From positions 257,212 through 321,211 of the forward strand of contig JAUWZS010000002.1 of NCBI GenBank assembly GCA_030615205.1: a stretch of 64,000 nucleotides of DNA. The letters run 5' to 3'. The notes under the pieces are model-generated. The model saw only the letters and a list, made by a program, of their open reading frames with translations, made no database searches and had not been told where the DNA came from. Shown here one piece after another: positions 8,046 through 15,159 of this stretch. The translations under genes and the position numbers were made by a program. Numbering within the stretch: the first letter of the stretch is position 1; each line of letters starts with the position of its first letter. The DNA comes from Candidatus Aenigmatarchaeota archaeon (GTDB taxonomy: Archaea; Aenigmatarchaeota; Aenigmatarchaeia; CG10238-14; SCSR01).

Positions 8046-9294
8046 AAAATCCATTGCCTTAATAGCAATATTAGCAGCTATTTTACTATCTTTAAATTTC
8101 CAATTCATTTTAGGAAGCATAACCGGGTTTGTCACACTTACAGAGCAACTCACCATAAACTTGAGCGTATCCAATTCAACTGAAGGAAAAATCATATACT
8201 TTTTATATCCATCTTATGTAGTCGAAGACAACCCAGCAAGCTTTATAGTTAATTTCAAAAACATAGGAAACCAGAATTTCACAGGAAGGATAGAAATCCA
8301 CATATATGATTCAGCTAACAATGCTGTAGAATCTTTTTATGATGATAACTTTACTCTTGCTCCTTTGGAAATAGATTCATTCTTTACGACTTGGACCCCA
8401 GACGAATTAGGAACTTATTATGCCAGCGCCAGGGTGCCGTACGACAATAAAACAGCCGAAGAAAACAGAACTTTTGAAGTTATATCTTCAGCACCGCCAA
8501 CAACATTACCACCAGTAAGTCACCCAGGCTATTACCTAGGACCAACTCCAGTTATACCTGTAATTAATCTGACATTAGATTATCCGGAAATCGTGAACCT
8601 GACCCAGGGCGAGTCTTCTTTGATAGATATTGATGCATTTAATTTGGGAAACGTTGACTTGCACAACTTGTCGCTGTCTGCAATATCCGAAGAGTTTATA
8701 CTAGATATTCATCCAACAGAGGTTTCTATTCTTAAAGCCCAATCGTCCACTACATTTTTGATGTCTGTACAAATTCCTGTAGATACTGAAATAAACGAGT
8801 ATCCTATTAACTTTTCTGTATCAAGCGAAGAAATCACAGAAACAGGAGAGATTACGATAAATGTCATGCTACTGGAAGTCTGCATGGAAGTTGAGCAATC
8901 AATAGAAAACTATGATTATCTGCTGGACAAAATGCTTGTGGAACTGCAAAAGGCAATGGCGGAAGATAGGAATGTTACTATTGCAATGGATTATCTTGAC
9001 AAAGCGAAAAAGGAATTTGACCTAGCAAAAGAGCTCTTTGGATCAGATAACTGTGAAGCTGCAAAAATACGCTTGGAAAATGTGAAAATGTACTTGGAAA
9101 AAACAATAGTCGAATTGGCCAGAGCAATCAGATTGCCAAAACCATCGCTTATCGTATTCCTCAACGTAGGTTTGATCATCCTGATACTTTTGCTGCTATT
9201 GCTTGCTTACATAAAAAGGAAGAAGAAAAAGAAGAAGAAACGAAAAAAGAAAAGAAAGTTCTGGGAAAAAATGAAAAGGAAATTCAAAAGATAA
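8038..9294 (+). CDS. membrane surface protein with CARDB-like domains, coiled coil and polylysine tail (418 aa)
   Basis: Residues 7-29 form a signal or anchor helix. Two beta-sandwich regions follow (about 35-150 and 185-285, the second with NLTQGESSLIDIDAFNLGN as in CARDB/NEW3 folds), separated by a Pro-rich linker. Residues about 290-370 are helical and charged, likely a coiled coil (LDKMLVELQKAMAE, LDKAKKEFDLAKELF). A strong membrane helix (about 375-393) precedes an extremely basic cytosolic tail dominated by Lys. The tail might contact nucleic acid, acidic lipids or a cytosolic ATPase. The gene is the last of the operon starting at 1356 and overlaps the previous gene by eight bases. Confidence 0.75.
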   Translation: MHRKSIALIAILAAILLSLNFQFILGSITGFVTLTEQLTINLSVSNSTEGKIIYFLYPSYVVEDNPASFIVNFKNIGNQNFTGRIEIHIYDSANNAVESFYDDNFTLAPLEIDSFFTTWTPDELGTYYASARVPYDNKTAEENRTFEVISSAPPTTLPPVSHPGYYLGPTPVIPVINLTLDYPEIVNLTQGESSLIDIDAFNLGNVDLHNLSLSAISEEFILDIHPTEVSILKAQSSTTFLMSVQIPVDTEINEYPINFSVSSEEITETGEITINVMLLEVCMEVEQSIENYDYLLDKMLVELQKAMAEDRNVTIAMDYLDKAKKEFDLAKELFGSDNCEAAKIRLENVKMYLEKTIVELARAIRLPKPSLIVFLNVGLIILILLLLLLAYIKRKKKKKKKRKKKRKFWEKMKRKFKR

Positions 9295-9304
9295 AAAAGT
9301 TAAA

Positions 9305-9874
9305 CTATTTTTCACAATCTGATTCTGCATCAAGAAATTGCGAATAAGAAATTTCAGAATAAGAATCTGTAGGGTTCACAACAATCCAATCATAATGTTT
9401 ATTATTTCCATCACCTGCAGGCATTAAGACTTCTGCCCACATGTGTTTTGAGTTGAATTGGACCCTTGAGGGGATGCTTGCAGCTCTAGCAAGTGTCACA
9501 AACAACCTAGCATAGTCATCACAATCACCCTTGCCAAGCTTAAGGCTTTCTAAAACACCTGCGCCTGTTTCTTCGCTCGAGGGCTTTAAAGCAGACTTAA
9601 CATAATCGTTTATTTCATCGACGAGCTCCAACACGTTTTCAGTCTCAAAAGATTCAACTATCTCTTGGATTTCTGGACTGTCGATTGGGTAGTGAAATAT
9701 CTTATCATCTGCTTGCATAAATTCGTGCGATGTTCGCGCATACTCAAAATCAGAAACACAGCCCACGATCAAACTTTCTTCGTTAGTTGGACTAGCAAAT
9801 GCTTCAATTCCTGTGAAAACTGCGAACCCTGTTAGTGAGAATAAGAACAGCAACAGCATTATCTTTTTAATCAT
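9305..9874 (-). CDS. exported transglutaminase-like protein (189 aa)
   Basis: An N-terminal membrane/signal helix (residues 4-25) contains the SLTGFAV motif often seen in exported proteins of small archaea. Residues about 100-170 match the transglutaminase-like cysteine-protease fold: GKGDCDDYARLFVTLAR supplies Cys118 and HMWAEV supplies His144. The third triad position, usually Asp in a W..(V/L)DPT motif, reads VVNPTDS, so Asn167 sits where Asp is expected. The protein may be a peptidase or amide-crosslinking enzyme acting on the neighbouring surface proteins, or a weakened or non-catalytic version. It is convergent with the surface operon 1356-9294. Confidence 0.75.
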   Translation of the reverse strand: MIKKIMLLLFLFSLTGFAVFTGIEAFASPTNEESLIVGCVSDFEYARTSHEFMQADDKIFHYPIDSPEIQEIVESFETENVLELVDEINDYVKSALKPSSEETGAGVLESLKLGKGDCDDYARLFVTLARAASIPSRVQFNSKHMWAEVLMPAGDGNNKHYDWIVVNPTDSYSEISYSQFLDAESDCEK

Positions 9875-9948
9875 AGAGAAATTATTGAAAAAATAGATAT
9901 TTATAACTGTTCAGTAGTTAAAAAGAAGGGAAAGAAGTAGCATTGCTT

Positions 9949-10842
9949 TTACGCTGCAGTTCCGTGGATTGTCACAAGACTACCTTCTGTCACTCCGTCT
10001 GGAACACCTTGTGACACAAGAGCAGTCGCAGTTATAGATGAGTAGTTTCCTGGAGTTAACTTAGCGGTTTGAATATAGGATGAATTAGTGCATCCGTCGA
10101 ATGTCGTGTTCATGTCCCAATGATAGATGTATATCTTTGTGCAATCCCAGTATGTTGCTACGCAGTGTCCGTCCAATGGACCACCAACACTGCTGAACAA
10201 GCCCCACTCATCCTGTCCTTCGTCCCAAGTGAAATTAGCACTACTACCTGTAGGAGTCCTTGTCGCAGCTGTAGCTGCGTCTACATCGGTCTCTATCCAG
10301 AACTCTGTTCCTGTTGTATTACACCAACCGTCCTCGACGCTTCCATTATTCGCTAACTGCCACATATAATTTCCGCTGACATTTCTGAAAAATCCAGTAG
10401 AATTATACCTTTTTCCTCCATATGCAGCACGTGATAAGGGGAGTGAAAGGTTCCATTCTAATCTTCCCACATAGTAAAAATCGTCATCGCTTGCATTTTT
10501 TAACGCTAAGAATCCAGCTGACGCAAAGTTTTCCGCAACACCTCCTGTTATCGGATTACTAGTCTCATCTGTTACTGTATCTGCAGATACGTATATATTT
10601 GAAATGTTGTTGGATCCTATGTTCCAAATCTCTATATCTTGGTCAGTGGCTTGTGCTCCTGGCTGAGCTGAGAAATTCAATGTTGTCGGCTTGATTGACA
10701 CTTGTGAAAGGTCAGTCACTGTTACGTTTATTGTTGTTTGGCCGAGGTAAACAGCTGTTGCTGAAACCTGCATGATTGCCACTATTGCTAATAAAACTGT
10801 CGCCAGTATACCCAAATCTCTGAACTTTATCCTTATTTTCAT
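9949..10842 (-). CDS. secreted surface protein, 297 aa
   Basis: A basic N-terminus and hydrophobic helix (residues 10-30) ending VSATA are consistent with a signal peptide. Residues about 38-120 contain a beta-sandwich with SIKPTTLNFSAQPGAQATD and a DIEIWNIGSNNISNIYVS strand, as in archaeal sandwich domains with an IWNxG core. The rest is Trp/Gly/Asn-rich with several sequons, and there is no C-terminal anchor. It diverges from the small HTH gene at 10983 across a region with a 13-bp phased array, so both genes could be controlled by that regulator. The protein family is not recognised. Confidence 0.65.
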   Translation of the reverse strand: MKIRIKFRDLGILATVLLAIVAIMQVSATAVYLGQTTINVTVTDLSQVSIKPTTLNFSAQPGAQATDQDIEIWNIGSNNISNIYVSADTVTDETSNPITGGVAENFASAGFLALKNASDDDFYYVGRLEWNLSLPLSRAAYGGKRYNSTGFFRNVSGNYMWQLANNGSVEDGWCNTTGTEFWIETDVDAATAATRTPTGSSANFTWDEGQDEWGLFSSVGGPLDGHCVATYWDCTKIYIYHWDMNTTFDGCTNSSYIQTAKLTPGNYSSITATALVSQGVPDGVTEGSLVTIHGTAA

Positions 10843-10885
10843 GTTGATTTTTCCCCATATTGCAAAATAATTATAATAAATTATT

Positions 10886-10977
10886 GTTAAATATTATATT
10901 TAAATATTGCTATTAACCAAAATATACAACTTACTTTGTTAACAATAACCTATATATATTAATAGTTAACATTATTA
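10886..10977. repeat. 13-bp phased GTTAAC-type array between divergent genes
   Basis: GTTAAA (10886), TTTAAA (10899), ATTAAC (10912), TACAAC (10925), GTTAAC (10938) and GTTAAC (10965) fall at 13-bp steps, with a 1-bp slip across the TATATATATT element at 10951. The two perfect GTTAAC copies are the strongest. The region lies between the minus-strand secreted protein and the plus-strand small HTH gene starting at 10983. The motif TAGTTAAC differs by one base from TAGTGAAC of the array at 1188. AT-richness makes chance matches easier here than in that first array. Confidence 0.5.
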
Positions 10978-10982
10978 TATAT

Positions 10983-11243
10983 ATGCCAAGGATTAAACAT
11001 AGCAAAAAACAGATCGTCGAGGCTCTAAAAAAGCATCCGGAGGGTTTGACAATCGGAAAAGTCGCAAAGCTTTCCAAAATGAGTAGGATTACCGCTACTA
11101 AATATATCCAAGAGCTGATTGGTGAAAGAAAGATTCGTGAGAGAAGGATAGGAGTAGCCAGGTTGTTATTTCTGAAGGAAAGATTCATAGGCCGTGTAGA
11201 CGAAGAGAAAATAATTAAAAAGATAAAAGGAAAACTAAGGTAG
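10983..11243 (+). CDS. small winged-helix regulator (86 aa), paralogue of those at 1356 and 21186
   Basis: This is a single winged helix over residues 5-70: KKQIVEALKKHPEGLTIGKV, LSKMSRITATKYIQELIGE, then a basic wing RERRIGVARLLFLKE, followed by a basic tail. The shared HPEGLTI, TATKY and R(R/K)xG(V/M)A blocks make it a clear paralogue of the other two regulators. The TATA-like TATATATATT lies about 30 bp before the ATG, between two GTTAAC motifs, so the protein could block its own promoter. Unlike the others it is not directly followed by a same-strand surface gene. A PqqD-like gene on the opposite strand intervenes before the operon at 11607. Confidence 0.85.
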   Translation: MPRIKHSKKQIVEALKKHPEGLTIGKVAKLSKMSRITATKYIQELIGERKIRERRIGVARLLFLKERFIGRVDEEKIIKKIKGKLR

Positions 11244-11277
11244 TATAGTTCTAAGTTTAATTAAGTAAAGTATGGTT

Positions 11278-11544
11278 CTATACATATGTGATAAATCCGT
11301 CTTTTTCGAATTCATCAAACACAGGTTTCAAAGCGACTTTTACGTCTTCTCTGCTCAATCCAGCCTGCTTAGCCACATTCTTGACAATTTGGTCAAAGCT
11401 TATTTTACCATCGCACATCTTTAATAAATTATATATGTATTTCTCCAACTTCCAATAGTTAACACCGTCAAAAGTAGCATAGAGCGTGCCCTTATGGTCT
11501 ATTATCTTCAAGTTTTTCGCTTTCAACGGTTTTTTTTCGCCCAT
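11278..11544 (-). CDS. stand-alone PqqD-like (RiPP recognition element) protein
   Basis: About 88 residues; I prefer the ATG at 11544 over the in-frame TTG at 11562. The sequence fits the PqqD fold: a three-strand wing (LKIIDHKGTLYATFDGVNYW), then helices with IYNLLKMCDGKISFDQIV, AGLSREDVKVALKPVFDEF and a final DGFI. The 'DG-x-x-S-x-x-Q-I-V' helix turn and the terminal 'L...G-F/L' are characteristic. PqqD domains bind leader peptides and hand them to radical SAM or other maturation enzymes. No such enzyme or obvious precursor is adjacent; the nearest radical SAM gene is 22 kb away. It may be a peptide-binding adaptor for an unlinked pathway, or a winged helix with another job. It is convergent with the HTH gene at 10983. 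Confidence 0.55.
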   Translation of the reverse strand: MGEKKPLKAKNLKIIDHKGTLYATFDGVNYWKLEKYIYNLLKMCDGKISFDQIVKNVAKQAGLSREDVKVALKPVFDEFEKDGFITYV

Positions 11545-11606
11545 AATTCTCACAATTAGCAAATACCATTTAACATTTATTTTTACAACATATAATTAAT
11601 ATTAAT

Positions 11607-12581
11607 ATGAAGTTCAATTCTCTTTTTAAATGTTTAATATTGGCATTGTTAGCCTTTACCATACTCCCTTTGAGCTCGTTTGCAGCAGAATTTTCAGTGG
11701 GCGTTTCCCCTTCTCTTTTAGATGCAGGAGTAATCGAGAGAGGCTCGTCAAAAATACTCAGCTTCTATGTAGTCACAGTCTCTGAAGAAGAACTGCTTGT
11801 GCAGCTGTCGAGCATGGAAGGCAAGATGGATTTTTTTGATAGAGTCGATTATAAAGATCTTATTTTCAACTACTCAGAACAAGAGTGTAACAGTTGGGTT
11901 GAATTCCTAAGAAATCCGGTTGAAATAAAACCAACTGGGGAAACACTAGAGACTAAGGGCGGTGGTATAATAAGGGGTTGGACTGAAGTTAATCTTGTAG
12001 TCAATATACCAGAAAACGCTGATCCAGGTTATCATAATTTGATGATTAGTCCGGTTCCTTTTGTTACTAGCGATGTTGAAGGACGTATGCCCATTGCTAT
12101 TAGAGCTGTAATAGATATACCTGTTCTATTCCAAGTGCCTGGAACTGCTATAAGGAAAGGAAGTATCTTGGATGTGGGTAGTGGCAACTATGATGGTAAT
12201 AGACTAGAGATAAACACATTCTTTGAAAATACAGGAACAGTAACAGTTTCAGCACGAGCAGAAGAAATAAAAATCTATGATAAACATGGCAAACATGTAG
12301 AAACTCTGCGTTCAAATTTAGATTATGTAAAGCCTGGTGAAACTGTTGCTTTAAAAAGTTTTTTAGATGTCAGAAATTTGGATCTGGGGGAATATGATGT
12401 TATTGCCAATGTCAGCTATAAGACTGGTTATGCGTCAAAAGAATCTATGATAGTCATATATGAGAAACCAGCTGTTGCTCCGCCAACGCCTTCTGAAGAG
12501 CTGCCAGAATTCCCATTATGGCTACTAATAATTTTGGTGATAATTATTATAACGTACATGATCTATAGGCGGACCAGATGA
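11607..12581 (+). CDS. membrane-anchored surface protein with two Ig-like domains (324 aa)
   Basis: A signal peptide (residues 7-26, ending SFAA) is followed by a beta-sandwich beginning FSVGVSPSLLDAGVIERGSS. This layout resembles the DUF916/fimbrial-chaperone-like domains of surface accessory proteins. A second sandwich has RLEINTFFENTGTVTVSARA and LDVRNLDLGEYDVIANVSYK. A Pro-rich stalk, a membrane helix (about 300-318) and YRRTR complete it. It overlaps the next gene by ATGA and heads a three-gene operon (11607-13990) of anchored proteins. It probably supports assembly or display of partners at the cell envelope. Confidence 0.7.
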   Translation: MKFNSLFKCLILALLAFTILPLSSFAAEFSVGVSPSLLDAGVIERGSSKILSFYVVTVSEEELLVQLSSMEGKMDFFDRVDYKDLIFNYSEQECNSWVEFLRNPVEIKPTGETLETKGGGIIRGWTEVNLVVNIPENADPGYHNLMISPVPFVTSDVEGRMPIAIRAVIDIPVLFQVPGTAIRKGSILDVGSGNYDGNRLEINTFFENTGTVTVSARAEEIKIYDKHGKHVETLRSNLDYVKPGETVALKSFLDVRNLDLGEYDVIANVSYKTGYASKESMIVIYEKPAVAPPTPSEELPEFPLWLLIILVIIIITYMIYRRTR

Positions 12582-13168
12582 AGATGAAGTTGAAAAAGGA
12601 AAAACCAAAAATCAGGAAGATGAAGAGGGTAAAGCTGAAAATAGGTTTGTTAGTGATTTCGATAATTGCAATAATCTTCTTATCAAGTCTTTTAATCTCC
12701 TACGACCAAAGAAGAAGCCCAAATCAAACAGAGTTTGTGAATAATATGACTTTTGAAAATTCAACTGATTTGTTCTTTTATTATGGAACAACAAAGTATC
12801 CAGCTAGTGTTCAAGTGAGAAACGTAAAACCAGAAGACTCAAGTATTGTGATAGGGCTATCTGTAGACCCGTGGTATCTCGGTTTTGGGATAATCCCATC
12901 TGGTGGTAATTTCGGAAAAAGATCATTAATTCTGACAAATACACAAGATAGAGACACTAAAGTGAATTTTAGGGTTTATGGGAACATCAGCCAAATGGTA
13001 AGTTTCAGCAAAGACAATTTCGTACTCCATAGCAGCGATTCTATAACAATCAATGTCTTTTGCCGCACAACAGGCACAACACCAGAAGGAAACTACACTG
13101 GAGAAATAGATATTATCGTCAAATATCCGAAATACGAGTTTATGTATAATTTTTTAAACTGGATTTGA
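12578..13168 (+). CDS. single-pass membrane protein with extracellular beta-sandwich (196 aa)
   Basis: A strongly basic cytosolic N-terminus of about 25 residues (MKMKLKKEKPKIRKMKR) precedes one membrane helix (about 24-42). The exterior part holds a beta-sandwich whose core (VDPWYLGFGIIPSGGNFGKR, LTNTQDRDTKVNFRVYG, VFCRTTGTTPEGNYTGEIDI) resembles Hydin/ASPM-type Ig domains. The start ATG overlaps the stop of the previous gene (ATGA). It is the second gene of the operon 11607-13990. No enzymatic motif is visible. Confidence 0.68.
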   Translation: MKMKLKKEKPKIRKMKRVKLKIGLLVISIIAIIFLSSLLISYDQRRSPNQTEFVNNMTFENSTDLFFYYGTTKYPASVQVRNVKPEDSSIVIGLSVDPWYLGFGIIPSGGNFGKRSLILTNTQDRDTKVNFRVYGNISQMVSFSKDNFVLHSSDSITINVFCRTTGTTPEGNYTGEIDIIVKYPKYEFMYNFLNWI

Positions 13169-13180
13169 CAAAGTAGTTGT

Positions 13181-13990
13181 ATGAAGTTTGTACTTCCAAT
13201 AACAACAACTATCGCAATCCTGCTTCTATTAATCACAATAACCGCGATCGCAAGTGCACAAGTAGTAGAAATCACTATTATCGAAGTGCTCAGAGGGAGG
13301 ATCAACTCGGTCTTCTACGATTCCACTGTTGACACAGTACTAAAAGCCACAACAGAATTCTACAATACTGGAAGCGCTGGTTATAGTACAAGGATCAGGA
13401 TGGACATCTTTAATGAAAGTTTCAACCAAAGTGAAAATGGAAATGATCTGGAGACAAGCGGTTTGTTGTATAGGGGTTGGAGCAAGGAACTGCCTATGGT
13501 CCCAGGACTGCATGAAACCTTCCCGATCTATTGGTATCCGCACAACCAGACAGGCAATTTCATAGCAAAAGTCAGGGCTTATTATGGTGATGAGATAGTA
13601 GAATCTGATGATATCCAGTTTGAAGTCAAAGATGTCCCAATACCAGAGGATGTTTTCGAGATAAAGAGGTTCAGAACTTATGAGACCTATATGAAATTCG
13701 ATCTGAAATCCAGCGAGTCTGCAAATAATGTGATAATAATCCCTTCTGGTTATCCGATGGGCTGGATAGTTGAACAAACGAAGATAGAAAGCATAAACAA
13801 AAACGATGTGACACGAGTGGTCATACCATACAAGCCGTCTTTATGGGAATCTGCTGAAATCACAATAAGCGTTGTGACAGAAGATAGTAAATACTTTACA
13901 ACAAAGTCCTTTGCGCTCGAAAAAGAGACTGGGTCACTGGAGTATATCTATTACATAATGGACAGCATACTGAATTTGCTGAGATTATGA
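13181..13990 (+). CDS. secreted or anchored surface protein (269 aa)
   Basis: A signal peptide (residues 3-24, ending ASAQ) is followed by a CARDB-like sandwich (TTEFYNTGSAGYSTRIRMDI, FPIYWYPHNQTGNFIAKV). A second domain has FDLKSSESANNVIIIPSG and ISVVTEDSKYFTTKSFALE. The C-terminal YIYYIMDSILNLLRL is amphipathic or hydrophobic and could touch the membrane, but it is short for a full helix. It is the last gene of the operon at 11607. Thirteen bases separate it from the previous stop. Confidence 0.65.
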   Translation: MKFVLPITTTIAILLLLITITAIASAQVVEITIIEVLRGRINSVFYDSTVDTVLKATTEFYNTGSAGYSTRIRMDIFNESFNQSENGNDLETSGLLYRGWSKELPMVPGLHETFPIYWYPHNQTGNFIAKVRAYYGDEIVESDDIQFEVKDVPIPEDVFEIKRFRTYETYMKFDLKSSESANNVIIIPSGYPMGWIVEQTKIESINKNDVTRVVIPYKPSLWESAEITISVVTEDSKYFTTKSFALEKETGSLEYIYYIMDSILNLLRL

Positions 13991-14134
13991 ACGTCCTAAG
14001 GGCACGAATGGTGTGCTATATAATGTAAATATAATTGTCATATGATTATTATGTGCTAATAATATTCTTATAATTTATCCTAAACATTAAATTTATATAT
14101 ACGTCATATCATTAAATAATATTAGTTAGCTCTA

Positions 14135-14407
14135 TTGTTTAACAACATTATTAAATATAGAAAAATTGAAGATGCGAGGGTGTTAATAATCCCGAAATCA
14201 GCAATCAGCAGCAATGATATGGAAAAAAGGATCATCAGTATGCTTAGTAAGGAGCTTATGTCTACTTCTGAACTTGCTAGAAAACTGGGAATGCGACGGG
14301 ATATCATTGCTGGGTATTTGGAAGCGCTGAAAAACCAGGGGAAACTCAGGTTTTCCAAGGTCGGGAAATCCTACGTATATACTGTTGCAGGTGAGTGGAG
14401 AAAATGA
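14135..14407 (+). CDS. small HTH protein heading the MinD/surface operon
   Basis: The C-terminal 60 residues form an HTH plus wing: EKRIISMLSKELMSTSELAR, KLGMRRDIIAGYLEALKN, then KLRFSKVGKSYVYTV. It is related in size and layout to the regulators at 1356, 10983 and 21186, but it lacks the PEGLTI and TATKY blocks. The start is uncertain: TTG at 14135, GTG at 14180 and ATG at 14219 are all in frame. A TTTATATA box at 14091-14098 puts transcription start near 14120, which favours an early start. The stop overlaps the next ATG (ATGA) and couples it to the MinD-like ATPase. It probably controls this operon. Confidence 0.7.
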   Translation: MFNNIIKYRKIEDARVLIIPKSAISSNDMEKRIISMLSKELMSTSELARKLGMRRDIIAGYLEALKNQGKLRFSKVGKSYVYTVAGEWRK

Positions 14408-15159
14408 GAAGAATAATAGGAATTGTGAGCGGCAAAGGAGGGGTTGGCAAGACAACTATCACTATAAACCTTGCTGCTGCTTTAATGCAATTCAGCAAAA
14501 ATGTGATAGCTGTTGATACAGACTTGAGGATGAGCGGTCTTGGGCTGCAGCTTGGGATGTATAATTTCCCTGTAACATTAAACGATGTGCTGAAGAAGGA
14601 GACAAACCTTTTGGAAGCGCTTTATATCCATTCTTCTGGCTTGAGGATTATCCCAGCGTCGCTTTGCATCGAAGATATTGATACATCAGGGCTTGAAAAC
14701 ATTTTCAAAGACCCGTTCTTGGAAAATAGCATTGTTTTAGTTGACACACCGCCAGGCCTAGGAAAACAGATGATTGAGATCTTGCAAGCATGCAACGAAA
14801 TAATCTTAGTTATCACACCAGAGTTTCCAGCAATAGCAGATGCAATGAAACTAATATCAGCAATCGAGAAGACTGAGAGCAGGCTACTGGGTATAATAGT
14901 CAACAAATACAGGAAAGGCGATCCTGATCAAATCACTATTAAAGAGATAGAGTTTGCTTGTAATCTGCCGATCATTGGTGTTATATCAGAAGATAGGCAT
15001 ATAAGAAAAAGCATTTTCAGGAGGGTCCCAAACGTCTTTCTTAATCCAAACTCGTCATCGTCGATTGCTTTCAAAAAAATCGCTGCTGACCTGACCGGAT
15101 TGATATATAACCCACCGAAAGTTGGTTTCTTTAAAAAGTTTTGGAGGAGAGAAAAATGA
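14404..15159 (+). CDS. MinD/ParA-family ATPase, first copy
   Basis: This is a deviant Walker-A ATPase of the MinD/FlhG class, which dimerises on ATP and positions membrane or polar structures. Near the N-terminus lies SGKGGVGKTTITINLAAAL, then the VDTDLRMSGLG motif and a VDTPPGLGK Walker B-like segment. KYRKGDPDQI and a C-terminal FFKKFWRREK follow; the last could be a short amphipathic membrane-targeting helix as in MinD. I chose the ATG at 14404, which overlaps the HTH stop, over the GTG at 14395. It lies in an ATGA-coupled series with a surface protein and a second MinD, suggesting spatial control of the surface proteins. Confidence 0.88.
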   Translation: MRRIIGIVSGKGGVGKTTITINLAAALMQFSKNVIAVDTDLRMSGLGLQLGMYNFPVTLNDVLKKETNLLEALYIHSSGLRIIPASLCIEDIDTSGLENIFKDPFLENSIVLVDTPPGLGKQMIEILQACNEIILVITPEFPAIADAMKLISAIEKTESRLLGIIVNKYRKGDPDQITIKEIEFACNLPIIGVISEDRHIRKSIFRRVPNVFLNPNSSSSIAFKKIAADLTGLIYNPPKVGFFKKFWRREK

